Of a stretch of 64,000 nt of DNA, positions 23,402-30,854 are shown in pieces. Where the stretch lies: positions 503,501-567,500 of the forward strand of contig NC_009513.1 of assembly GCF_000016825.1 (NCBI RefSeq). Reading direction: 5' to 3'. The notes under the pieces were generated by a model. The model saw only the letters and a list, made by a program, of their open reading frames with translations. It did not search any database and had not been told where the DNA came from. How positions within the stretch are numbered: position 1 is the first letter of the stretch; each line of letters opens with the position of its first letter. The stretch comes from Limosilactobacillus reuteri subsp. reuteri (GTDB lineage: Bacteria; Bacillota; Bacilli; Lactobacillales; Lactobacillaceae). The position numbers and the translations under genes are program-made.

Positions 23402-24595
23402 ATGCAACGTTCGCAAAATGATGTAGAAAGTCGGATTGACTGGGGAATTATATTCTGTGTTCTTTTGCTAGCCTTGATTGGTCTTGCCTCAATATATGTA
23501 GCGGCAGTTCATGATCGACAGCAAACTAGTGTAGCACGACAGGTTATTACCCAGTTGGTTTGGTATGCGGTTGGAACAATCCTTATTATTGTCATTATGC
23601 AATTTGATGCTGAACAATTATGGAAATTAGCACCAATTGTATACTGGCTAAGTGTATTTTTAATGTTCGCAATCCTAGTCTTTTATAGTCGAGCCTATTA
23701 TGCTAGTACAGGGGCTAAGAGTTGGTTTGCAATTGGGCCATTTACGTTTCAGCCTTCGGAAATAATGAAGCCTGCCTATATTTTAATGATGGGGCGTGTT
23801 ATTACGACTCATAATAATCGATATAGTGTGCATACTGTTGATTCAGATTGGCGATTAATTGGGACGATGTTCTTATGGCTATTACCAATTTTGGTTTCGC
23901 TGAAGTTTCAAAATGACTTTGGGACTGGGTTAGTATTCTTCGCTATTTTCTGTGGAATGGTCTTAGTTTCTGGAGTTACTTGGCGAATTTTGGCGCCAGC
24001 AGCTACGATATTAGTTGTTGTTGGGGGCTCAGCCTTAGCGATGGTAACTAGTTCGGTTGGGCGACAAATACTTGAACATGTTGGATTTCAAGCATACCAG
24101 TTTGATCGGGTTGACACCTGGCTTCATCCAGAACAGGATACAACTAACCAAGGGTATCAGTTATGGCAGAGTATTAAGGCGGTTGGTTCTGGTGGTATTA
24201 CTGGAACTGGTTTTAATAACTCAAAGGTTTATGTTCCGGTTCGTGAATCAGATATGATTTTTTCCGTTATCGGTGAGAATTTTGGGTTCATTGGTGGGGT
24301 TTTATTAATCCTTATCTATTTGTTACTGATCTACTTAATGATTCGAGTAACATTCGATACCAAGAACGAATTCTATGCTTATATCTCAACCGGAGTTATC
24401 ATGATGATTTTATTCCACGTTTTTGAAAATATTGGAATGAACATCGGTCTATTACCATTAACAGGTATTCCGCTTCCATTTATTAGTGCTGGGGGATCCT
24501 CATTAATTGGTAACCTGATTGGGATTGGAATGGTGATGTCGATGCGTTACCACCATCATTCGTATATGTTTAGCAGTAATCGTGAATTTAGATAG
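23402..24595 (+). CDS. rodA: Rod shape-determining protein RodA (SEDS family)
   Basis: A 397-residue SEDS peptidoglycan polymerase with ten predicted membrane helices. Signatures include GSGGITGTGFNNSK, ESDMIFSVIGENFGF and GIPLPFISAGGSS. I use ATG 23402 with AAAGGAG at 23388-23394. The two-codon longer TTG start lies too near that site. Neighbouring mbl supports RodA rather than FtsW. Confidence 0.92.
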   Translation: MQRSQNDVESRIDWGIIFCVLLLALIGLASIYVAAVHDRQQTSVARQVITQLVWYAVGTILIIVIMQFDAEQLWKLAPIVYWLSVFLMFAILVFYSRAYYASTGAKSWFAIGPFTFQPSEIMKPAYILMMGRVITTHNNRYSVHTVDSDWRLIGTMFLWLLPILVSLKFQNDFGTGLVFFAIFCGMVLVSGVTWRILAPAATILVVVGGSALAMVTSSVGRQILEHVGFQAYQFDRVDTWLHPEQDTTNQGYQLWQSIKAVGSGGITGTGFNNSKVYVPVRESDMIFSVIGENFGFIGGVLLILIYLLLIYLMIRVTFDTKNEFYAYISTGVIMMILFHVFENIGMNIGLLPLTGIPLPFISAGGSSLIGNLIGIGMVMSMRYHHHSYMFSSNREFR

Positions 24596-24607
24596 TGGGG
24601 TCATAAA

Positions 24608-24901
24608 ATGGCAAAAGATTATTTTTGGGTAAAAGAACAAGCAGATGGTACTAAACGTGTCGGCTTAAACGATGAAGGCCGTGATGAGTTAGGAGAAGTA
24701 AGTTTCATCGATGTACCGGCAGTAGGGACAACCTTGAAACAAGCTGATAAGTTTATTGCGGTTGAAGCAGAAAAAGCAGTTACCGATGTGGATAGCCCCA
24801 TTGATGGTAAGATTACCAAATTAAATGAAGCTATTATTGATGATCCGGCTGGATTAAATTCAAGCGATATGGAAAAAAACTGGATTGTTGAAGTTAAATA
24901 A
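24608..24901 (+). CDS. gcvH: Stand-alone glycine cleavage H-like lipoyl protein
   Basis: A 97-residue GcvH-like protein. The lipoyl attachment lysine is Lys56 in VEAEKAVTDVDSP. It is shorter than canonical GcvH (about 125-130 residues). No gcvP, gcvT or lpd gene lies nearby. In many Bacillota without a full glycine cleavage system, GcvH-like proteins serve as lipoate carriers or as substrates for lipoate relay. The start ATG follows a GTGGGGTC stretch. Its terminator is the target of the adjacent insertion sequence. Confidence 0.88.
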   Translation: MAKDYFWVKEQADGTKRVGLNDEGRDELGEVSFIDVPAVGTTLKQADKFIAVEAEKAVTDVDSPIDGKITKLNEAIIDDPAGLNSSDMEKNWIVEVK

Positions 24902-24907
24902 AAATTA

Positions 24908-24947
24908 GGGGACTAGGATTAAGGCCACTTGATTCTAGTCTCCTATT
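24908..24947 (+). terminator. gcvH terminator, interrupted by the IS
   Basis: The arm AGGGGACTAGGAT pairs with ATTCTAGTCTCCT, ending at 24944. The T run that should follow is missing on this side. It reappears beyond the IS as TCTCCTATTTTAG at 26518. The 3' end of the hairpin is part of the 9-bp target duplication. Confidence 0.8.
24939..24947. repeat. 9-bp target duplication, left copy (TCTCCTATT)
   Basis: It is identical to 26518-26526, immediately outside the left inverted repeat of the IS. Confidence 0.92.
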
Positions 24948-26517
24948 GTTAGTGTAAGATTTTCATAGGTTGGATGAATAATTCATCTGGTCGTGGAAAT
25001 CTTTTTTGTAGACCAATTTACTTATTTACAAAAAAAGAAAAGACCAGTAGCCTTTAGTGTGTCGAATACTAAGCAAAGGCAGGTCTTTCCTCATGGATAT
25101 TTTAACAGAAATCGAGCAGAATTTGGTGAAATCAGGCAGTTTATTTGAAGCTGAACAGATTATTTTAAAAGGGGTATTGGAGTTAGGACAAGTAATCATG
25201 CAAAACTTTTTGGAAAGCTTAGATCGAAGCTTAAAGTCCCAAGCTCCAGCGAACTATCAAGTAATCAATAAACAGCCACGGACGCTTAATTTTATCTTTG
25301 GCCCGGTGACTTTTCAACGACGGTATTATCAGGCTGGGACAAAGAAACGTGAATTTTACTTAGACCAACAATTAAAAATTAAACCACGTCGTCGTTTATC
25401 GCCACACTACTTAATGATGATGGCTAAGATTGCCCAAACAACTACAATGCGCAATACTGCCGACATTTTGAACCTTGTATTTGACAGCGGAATTACTGCC
25501 GATTCGGTAATGCACGCCGTGCATGAGTTAGGAAATCAGGTAGCTAAACAAACTCAAGCAAAAGAACACCAAGCTACTCCTCGCCATATGCCTAAAAATT
25601 TAACTATTGAGGGTGATGCCTTTATGATTAAAGGTAAAAAAGAAGCAGGTCAGCTGACTCTTGTGCACCATTATCGGGTTTATGAGCGAGTAGCTAATCA
25701 AATCATTAATCGGCATGACTTTCTCAGTGTTGGGCACCAAGGACGGCTTGAAGCACGACTAAGTGATTATTTAGACCGCCATTATAAGCTTGCCGGTCAA
25801 ACGATCTTTTTGGCCAGTGACGCTGGCCCAGGTTACGAACCAGCTAAGCTATTAAGTCTAGTTCCTCAAGGTGCACATGGTGAATACTTTCTCGACCGCT
25901 ATCATTGTTTACAGAAAATTGAACATACTTTAGGCCGGCACAACGAATTAGCCATGCGAGCAATTAAAGCCGTTCGTCATCATGATCAAGCAGAGCTAAC
26001 AATAATTTTAGATACTTATGAATCACAAAACCTAACGGAAAAACAAGCAGACGACCTAATGCGTTTAAGAAAGTATCTACAGCGAAATTGGCGGTATATC
26101 CTCTCACCACAAATGCGTGGATTTAAGGATATTCATTTAATTGGTTCAGTCGAAAGTTCTCACCGGGCTTTTACTTACCGGATGAAGAAACAGGGCAAGT
26201 CATGGACTAAGCAGGGGGCTAAAGCCATGATTGGTTTAATTGAAGCCCGAATGAATGGTGAACTGCAAGCTAGTTTAAATACAATCCTAGAACAATTAAC
26301 AGTTCTTCCTCGAGTGGCTCAAACCAGCCTATTACAGGAAATGCATATTCGAACTGGAGAGTTTCTAAGAAAGGCACCGACAAAGCCGTCAATTGGAGTA
26401 GTACAAGGAATAATTCCGATTAATACGGCCACAAGTAGACCAATAGGACAACTTTTTAAGGCACTAACCCACTAAAACTGTATATTTAAAGGCTACCTAT
26501 GAAAACTTGACAGATAC
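24948..26517 (+). mobile_element. ISLre2-family insertion sequence (1,570 bp, complete)
   Basis: The ends are 23-bp imperfect inverted repeats: left 24948-24970 and right 26495-26517, sharing the core TTTTCATAGGT and matching at 17 of 23 positions. The direct repeat TCTCCTATT flanks the element at 24939-24947 and 26518-26526. It carries one intact transposase gene. The flanking duplication is perfect, so the insertion is probably recent. The element lies in the gcvH terminator and reads in the same direction as its neighbours. Confidence 0.93.
25093..26475 (+). CDS. ISLre2-family transposase (UPF0236 type)
   Basis: A 460-residue transposase. The start ATG 25093 lies 5-10 bases after a modest AAAGGCAGG site. 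An in-frame start at 25057 adds only 12 residues. The N-terminal part has the YQVINKQPRTLNFIFGPVTF region and a zinc-finger-like segment. The catalytic half carries TIEGDAFMIK and LASDAGPGYEPAK, with a later glutamate in IGSVESSHRAF consistent with a DDE enzyme. The gene is intact with no frameshift. Confidence 0.92.
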   Translation: MDILTEIEQNLVKSGSLFEAEQIILKGVLELGQVIMQNFLESLDRSLKSQAPANYQVINKQPRTLNFIFGPVTFQRRYYQAGTKKREFYLDQQLKIKPRRRLSPHYLMMMAKIAQTTTMRNTADILNLVFDSGITADSVMHAVHELGNQVAKQTQAKEHQATPRHMPKNLTIEGDAFMIKGKKEAGQLTLVHHYRVYERVANQIINRHDFLSVGHQGRLEARLSDYLDRHYKLAGQTIFLASDAGPGYEPAKLLSLVPQGAHGEYFLDRYHCLQKIEHTLGRHNELAMRAIKAVRHHDQAELTIILDTYESQNLTEKQADDLMRLRKYLQRNWRYILSPQMRGFKDIHLIGSVESSHRAFTYRMKKQGKSWTKQGAKAMIGLIEARMNGELQASLNTILEQLTVLPRVAQTSLLQEMHIRTGEFLRKAPTKPSIGVVQGIIPINTATSRPIGQLFKALTH

Positions 26518-26526
26518 TCTCCTATT
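26518..26526. repeat. 9-bp target duplication, right copy (TCTCCTATT)
   Basis: It is identical to 24939-24947, immediately outside the right inverted repeat of the IS. Confidence 0.92.
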
Positions 26527-26613
26527 TTAGTATTGGCGGATCTTTCCAGTTCATGTTATACTTAAGGTTCTAGGAAAACGGCTAAGATAAAAATATTTAA
26601 GGTGGTATTTATT

Positions 26614-27750
26614 ATGACCCAAAAATTACACATCGCTTTATTATTTGGTGGCAACTCCTCTGAACATGATGTGTCAAAGCGATCAGCACATAATATCTAT
26701 GATGCTCTTGATAAGGAAAAGTATGATGTAAGTCTTTTTATGTTTACAAAGGATGGAATTCTATTAGGCAATGAGGATTCCCAAAAGATCTTTGATGGCG
26801 AACCTGAAGACCAAGTGGTAGCGGAAGCATATCAAAAGATGGATATGAGTAGTCCATTAGCACCAATTATGGCCTTAAACGAACAAAAGGAAATTGATTT
26901 CTTCTTCCCTGTTATCCATGGTAATTTAGGTGAAGATGGTACAATTCAAGGTCTCTTTAAGCTCCTTAATAAGCCATACGTTGGTTCAAATATTGCAGCT
27001 AGTGCGATGTCTTTTGACAAGGACCTTACTAAGAAGATTATTAGTCAAGCTGGTATTCGCAACACCCCTTATGTAGTAGTTACGCCAGAAAACCAGGCTG
27101 ACTATTCATGGGGACGGATTGAAGAAAAATTAGGCAATCTCACTTTTGTAAAGCCAGCTAAGCAAGGTTCCTCCGTTGGAATTCATCGAGTTACTAACGC
27201 TGAAGAATACGAAAAAGCATTAGACGATGCCTTTAAGTATGACTACAAGATCTTAGTAGAACAAGGAATCGCTAATCCTCAAGAAATTGAGATTTCAATC
27301 TTAGGAAATGAACACCCAATTGCCTCTAAGTTAGGAGCTGTACGTGTACCTAAGGATGATCCATTCTATGATTATGAAAACAAATTTGTGGATGCCAGTG
27401 GAGTTGTTTTTGAACTTCCTGTTAAATTACCACAATACTTAGTTGATGAAATTACAGACATGGCTTTGAAGGCATACAAGGCATTAGGAATGAAGGGGAT
27501 GGCTCGGATTGACTTTTTAGTTGACAGCAATAATGTCCCTTATCTTGGTGAACCAAATACTTTACCAGGATTTACTAACATTAGTTTGTATCCTCAAATG
27601 TGGGAAGTTTCTGGGATTTCATATTCCGACTTGATTGATCGGCTAATTCAATTAGGATTACAAGAATTTGAACGAAACAGTAAGATTAAGTACGATTTCC
27701 GTAAGCTTGGTACCGAACGTGTTGGTCAAAAGAAATATAACGAAGACTAA
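26614..27750 (+). CDS. ddl: D-alanine--D-lactate type ligase (Ddl)
   Basis: A 378-residue ATP-grasp ligase. The start is ATG 26614, with AAGGTGG upstream. The N-terminal LLFGGNSSEHDVS and the metal-binding GEPNTLPGFTNIS motifs are present. The substrate-specificity position is Phe258 in YENKFVDASG. In E. coli DdlB this site is Tyr216, and a Phe here is known in Leuconostoc and lactobacilli to give D-Ala-D-lactate and intrinsic vancomycin resistance. The product joins the lipid II stem peptide. Confidence 0.94.
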   Translation: MTQKLHIALLFGGNSSEHDVSKRSAHNIYDALDKEKYDVSLFMFTKDGILLGNEDSQKIFDGEPEDQVVAEAYQKMDMSSPLAPIMALNEQKEIDFFFPVIHGNLGEDGTIQGLFKLLNKPYVGSNIAASAMSFDKDLTKKIISQAGIRNTPYVVVTPENQADYSWGRIEEKLGNLTFVKPAKQGSSVGIHRVTNAEEYEKALDDAFKYDYKILVEQGIANPQEIEISILGNEHPIASKLGAVRVPKDDPFYDYENKFVDASGVVFELPVKLPQYLVDEITDMALKAYKALGMKGMARIDFLVDSNNVPYLGEPNTLPGFTNISLYPQMWEVSGISYSDLIDRLIQLGLQEFERNSKIKYDFRKLGTERVGQKKYNED

Positions 27751-27763
27751 AGAATAATTATTT

Positions 27764-27808
27764 GATGGTTAGGATGTTGTGAGTACAATGTGCTAACTAT
27801 TTTTATTA
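27764..27808 (+). terminator. Probable terminator after ddl
   Basis: GGTTAG and CTAACT form a short stem around a loop of about 20 bases, followed by ATTTTTATTATT. It is weaker than others in the window. Confidence 0.5.
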
Positions 27809-27884
27809 TTAAACTCATAATAGAAAGTAAATGTTATCGTAATGGTATAAAATCTGTGGTTTAGTATTGCAGTAAGAACAATTT

Positions 27885-28006
27885 ATAATATAATGAAGAT
27901 ACGCAGTTTTTGTAAGTATTAGACTGGCCTACAGTCACGCTACTTGCAGTACTTTATAACCATCGCGGGGGTGACTGTGAAGATGGTTATAAGCATTTAT
28001 TTTTTA
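27885..28006 (+). ncRNA. Putative small structured RNA, function unknown
   Basis: In the 434-base gap between ddl and the next gene, a TTATAATATAATG stretch (about 27883-27895) looks like a -10 region. After it come three pairings. ACAGTCAC (27931-27938) is complementary to GTGACTGT (27971-27978). TTATAACCATC (27954-27964) is complementary to GATGGTTATAA (27982-27992), with TTTATTTTTTAT after it like a terminator. TACT/AGTA makes a small hairpin between. The first two pairings cross, so they form either a pseudoknot or two competing folds. The downstream gene has its own promoter (TATAAT near 28108), so this could be a free RNA of about 105 bases. I do not recognise a known family. Confidence 0.5.
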
Positions 28007-28099
28007 TAAAATTTATTGCATTTTAAGCATAAAAATAGTATTGATTTATTTTTGGTCTATAATAAAAGACCTAAGTAAAACCAAAGTAATTTTTGTTGC

Positions 28100-28115
28100 T
28101 AATGGTGTATAATAC
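28100..28115 (+). promoter_or_regulatory. Promoter of the XRE/TPR regulator
   Basis: A TGTATAAT box at about 28106-28113 lies after a TTGTTG-like -35. This gives a leader of about 65 bases to the start at 28185. Confidence 0.55.
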
Positions 28116-28184
28116 GATTGGCAATGGTACAGTTCATAGAGTACATAATTTATATTCAACAATTATGATTAAGGAAGGTAAACA

Positions 28185-29030
28185 ATGAGACTCCGAGGAG
28201 ACGTATTAAAACAAATTCGTCGCAAGCGTGGATTGTCCCAAACGGCTTTAGCTGAAGGGATTTGTACTCAAGCGACAATCAGCCTAATGGAAAAACAAAA
28301 TCGATTACCCAAAATGGATATTTTAACGGCAATATGTGAACGCTTAAATATTTCTTCTGATCGAATTGTCGAAAATGAAGTTAGTGGAATTAATGAAACA
28401 TTCAACCAAATCGTTGATAATTTGATTTCACGCAATTTTGAAGATGCTTCAGCGCTTTTGAAGAAGGTTCATGTAAAAAATCTAGAAAGTGATTTTGATA
28501 AACAACGTTACTACTATCTAGTAGGAATGGTTCAAGTTGAAAATAATCAAATTGATGAAGCCATTTTTAATTTTGAACTTGTTTTAACTCAATTTGCTAC
28601 TACTAGTGCTAATATTTATTTAGCCATGACAACTGCAGGAATGGCACTTGCTTACTTAAAACGTGGTGATAAAGAACGGGCAGCACGGTTAACTAACCGG
28701 TCTGTAAAACTGATTGACAATAAAAAATTGATTGGGAGCCTTCATCAATGGGCATCAATTGATTGTCAAATTGCAGCATTATATCTTCAACTTGAAGACC
28801 CTGATAACGCTATTGAAGTTGCTAATAAGGGAATTGAACTTTGTCGGGAACATGATTCATTATTCTTATTAGATGAATTATATCTTTGTATAGGTCGTAG
28901 CTACATCCTAAAGAACGACAAAGAAGAAGCTAAAAAAGCATTAAAGATTGCTGAAAGTCTTAGCATTGCTCGTAATGGATCAGTAGCAGAAGATACAATT
29001 CTATTAGAGTTAAAGAATTTAGAAATTTAA
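28185..29030 (+). CDS. XRE-family regulator with TPR domain (Rgg/PlcR-like architecture)
   Basis: A 281-residue protein. Residues about 5-60 form a helix-turn-helix (LKQIRRKRGLSQTALAEGI, then CTQATISLMEKQNRLPK). The rest, about residues 70-280, is helical with tetratricopeptide-like repeats. This is the layout of peptide-sensing RRNPP regulators, but no short signal-peptide gene is evident next to it. AAGGAAGG precedes ATG 28185. A strong terminator follows, so it is monocistronic. Its targets are unknown. Confidence 0.82.
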   Translation: MRLRGDVLKQIRRKRGLSQTALAEGICTQATISLMEKQNRLPKMDILTAICERLNISSDRIVENEVSGINETFNQIVDNLISRNFEDASALLKKVHVKNLESDFDKQRYYYLVGMVQVENNQIDEAIFNFELVLTQFATTSANIYLAMTTAGMALAYLKRGDKERAARLTNRSVKLIDNKKLIGSLHQWASIDCQIAALYLQLEDPDNAIEVANKGIELCREHDSLFLLDELYLCIGRSYILKNDKEEAKKALKIAESLSIARNGSVAEDTILLELKNLEI

Positions 29031-29046
29031 TTGATATGCGTAACTG

Positions 29047-29093
29047 AAAAACGAAGCTGAGAGATGGTTGATATGTCTCAGCTTCGTTTTTTA
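29047..29093 (+). terminator. Terminator after the XRE/TPR regulator
   Basis: A perfect 15-base stem, AAAACGAAGCTGAGA with TCTCAGCTTCGTTTT, closes a 13-base loop and leads into TT. Confidence 0.9.
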
Positions 29094-29107
29094 GTATAAA
29101 TTTAAAT

Positions 29108-29123
29108 ATTTATCCGTACAAAT
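29108..29123. promoter_or_regulatory. AraR-like operator 1 (distal)
   Basis: ATTTATCCGTACAAAT, a near-palindrome matching the known AraR box ATTTGTACGTACAAAT apart from two bases in one arm. The identical 16-mer recurs at 29326-29341, 218 bases downstream. Confidence 0.75.
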
Positions 29124-29149
29124 AATTAATAAAAACTTAATTGATTATT

Positions 29150-29197
29150 AAAGACTAATTCCAGTTTATGTGCATTAAACGAGAATTAGTCTTTTTT
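29150..29197 (+). terminator. Terminator between the two AraR-like operators
   Basis: AAAGACTAATTC (29150-29161) pairs perfectly with GAATTAGTCTTT (29183-29194), followed by TTT. The loop can fold further (GTTT/AAAC). It points to transcription ending here in front of the arabinose promoter. Confidence 0.78.
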
Positions 29198-29322
29198 GGT
29201 AGTAAAAAAATAAAAATATTTTTCACATGCATAACTGCTTCTAAATACAAGATAGACATGAAATTGTTAAATGTATAAAATGCTTTTTCACAATTGGTTA
29301 TGATTATTTTTAAATAATTCGC

Positions 29323-29351
29323 TTGATTTATCCGTACAAATATTTTATAGT
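29323..29351 (+). promoter_or_regulatory. Arabinose operon promoter with AraR operator 2
   Basis: TTGATT (29323-29328), 17 bases, TATAGT (29346-29351). The operator copy ATTTATCCGTACAAAT at 29326-29341 overlaps the -35 and spacer, so a bound AraR would exclude polymerase. Confidence 0.78.
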
Positions 29352-29363
29352 AATAATTGTTCA

Positions 29364-29379
29364 ATGAAAGCGCGTTCAT
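29364..29379. promoter_or_regulatory. cre site (CcpA operator) of the arabinose operon
   Basis: ATGAAAGCGCGTTCAT, an almost perfect dyad that matches the CcpA consensus except at one inner position. It lies just after the expected start of transcription, a place suited to glucose repression by roadblock. Confidence 0.78.
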
Positions 29380-29426
29380 GTTCATGAAAAACTACTACTT
29401 TTTAATTTTTAAGGAGGATGAATGTA

Positions 29427-30842
29427 ATGGCTAAAGCCGAGAAGAAAATATCAAGTGCATTTATCTACTTCTTCGGATCATTTGGGGGCATCCTATTTGG
29501 TTACGATATCGGTGTTATGACTGGTGCCTTACCTTTCTTACAAGCTGATTGGCACCTTGAAAATGCAGCTTCTCTCGTTGGTTGGATTACTTCAGCAGTT
29601 ATGTTTGGGGCAATCTTCGGGGGCGCATTAGCCGGACAGCTTTCTGATAAGTTTGGTCGGCGGAAAATGATTTTAATGTCTGCGATTGTATTCATGGTAT
29701 TCTCCGTTTTATCTGGTGTTTCACCAGACATGGGCGAAGCAAGTGCCTATTATCTGATTATTGTTCGGATGCTTTTAGGTTTAGCGGTTGGGGCTGCCTC
29801 AGCCTTGGTACCAGCTTATATGTCCGAAATGGCACCAGCTAAAGCGCGTGGACGTTTATCTGGACTTAACCAAACAATGATTGTTTCCGGAATGTTATTG
29901 TCATATGTTGTTGACTTCCTATTGAAAGACCTTCCTGGTGAATGGGCATGGCGTCTTATGTTAGGATTGGCAGCTGTTCCTGCTTTAATCTTATTCCTTG
30001 GTGTTCTTCGTTTGCCAGAATCTCCACGGTTCTTATTGCGTAAAGGTGATGAAGCACAAGCACGGAAAGTTCTTTCTTACATTCGTAAAAATCCAGCTGA
30101 GATTGACCAAGAATTAGCAAGTATTAAAGAAACTGCTAAAGAAGAGCGACAAGCAAATCAAAAGACAAGTTGGTCAACCTTATTCAGTGGCAAGTATCGT
30201 TACCTAGTTATTGCTGGGGTTGGGGTTGCAGCCTTCCAACAATTCCAAGGTGCAAACGCGATCTTCTACTACATTCCATTAATTGTTCAAAAAGCAACTG
30301 GCCAAGCTGCATCTTCAAACTTAATGTGGCCAATTGTTCAAGGGGTTATTTTAGTTGTTGGTTCCCTGGTTTACATGTGGATTGCTGATAAATTTAACCG
30401 GCGGACATTGTTGATGGTTGGTGGTGCTGTCATGGGACTTTCTTTCATTCTTCCAGCCGTTATTAATTGGATGATGCCAAATATGAATCCGATGACAATT
30501 GTTGTGTTCTTATGTATCTATGTTGCTTTCTACTCCTTCACATGGGCTCCGTTAACATGGGTGCTTGTTGGTGAAATCTTCCCACTAGCTATCCGGGGTC
30601 GTGCCTCTGGTTTAGCTTCATCATTTAACTGGATTGGATCATGGTTAGTTGGTCTTATCTTCCCAATTATGACGGCAAGTATGCCACAAGAAGCTGTTTT
30701 TGCGATCTTCGGAATTATCTGTATCTTAGGAGTTCTCTTTGTTAAGACTTGTGTTCCAGAAACTCGTGGGCACACTCTTGAAGAAATTGAAGAGCAAGGA
30801 ACAAACCATGGTCGAGTAAAGGCCAGCAATCCTGAAAACTAG
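29427..30842 (+). CDS. araE: Sugar:proton symporter, probable L-arabinose transporter (MFS, SP family)
   Basis: A 471-residue 12-helix permease. Family marks are the SDKFGRRK and ADKFNRR loops, the RLPESPRFLL motif after helix 6 and PETRGHTLEEIEE at the end. Of the two nearby in-frame ATGs I use 29427, because the one at 29418 abuts the AAGGAGG site. It is first in a unit with araB, araD and araA behind an AraR/cre promoter, hence the arabinose call. A xylose or galactose range cannot be excluded. Confidence 0.88.
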   Translation: MAKAEKKISSAFIYFFGSFGGILFGYDIGVMTGALPFLQADWHLENAASLVGWITSAVMFGAIFGGALAGQLSDKFGRRKMILMSAIVFMVFSVLSGVSPDMGEASAYYLIIVRMLLGLAVGAASALVPAYMSEMAPAKARGRLSGLNQTMIVSGMLLSYVVDFLLKDLPGEWAWRLMLGLAAVPALILFLGVLRLPESPRFLLRKGDEAQARKVLSYIRKNPAEIDQELASIKETAKEERQANQKTSWSTLFSGKYRYLVIAGVGVAAFQQFQGANAIFYYIPLIVQKATGQAASSNLMWPIVQGVILVVGSLVYMWIADKFNRRTLLMVGGAVMGLSFILPAVINWMMPNMNPMTIVVFLCIYVAFYSFTWAPLTWVLVGEIFPLAIRGRASGLASSFNWIGSWLVGLIFPIMTASMPQEAVFAIFGIICILGVLFVKTCVPETRGHTLEEIEEQGTNHGRVKASNPEN

Positions 30843-30854
30843 GAGGAATACTCT

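Larger units (their letters stand above)
27751..28184 (+). other. 434-base gene-free region between ddl and the XRE/TPR regulator
   Basis: It holds a weak ddl terminator, a TATAAT-like box, the putative structured RNA ending at 28006, and the regulator's own promoter. No open frame with a ribosome site is seen. Confidence 0.65.
29031..29426 (+). other. 396-base regulatory region before the arabinose operon
   Basis: It holds, in order: the regulator's terminator, AraR-like operator 1, a second terminator, operator 2 in the promoter, and a cre site. The minus-strand frame here has no ribosome site and low-complexity codons and is not called. Confidence 0.75.

Noticed and set aside
29155..29385. 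Minus-strand frame of 76 codons in the arabinose control region
   Set aside because: It covers the terminator, promoter and operator, has no ribosome site and an AT-driven Asn/Ile/Tyr composition.
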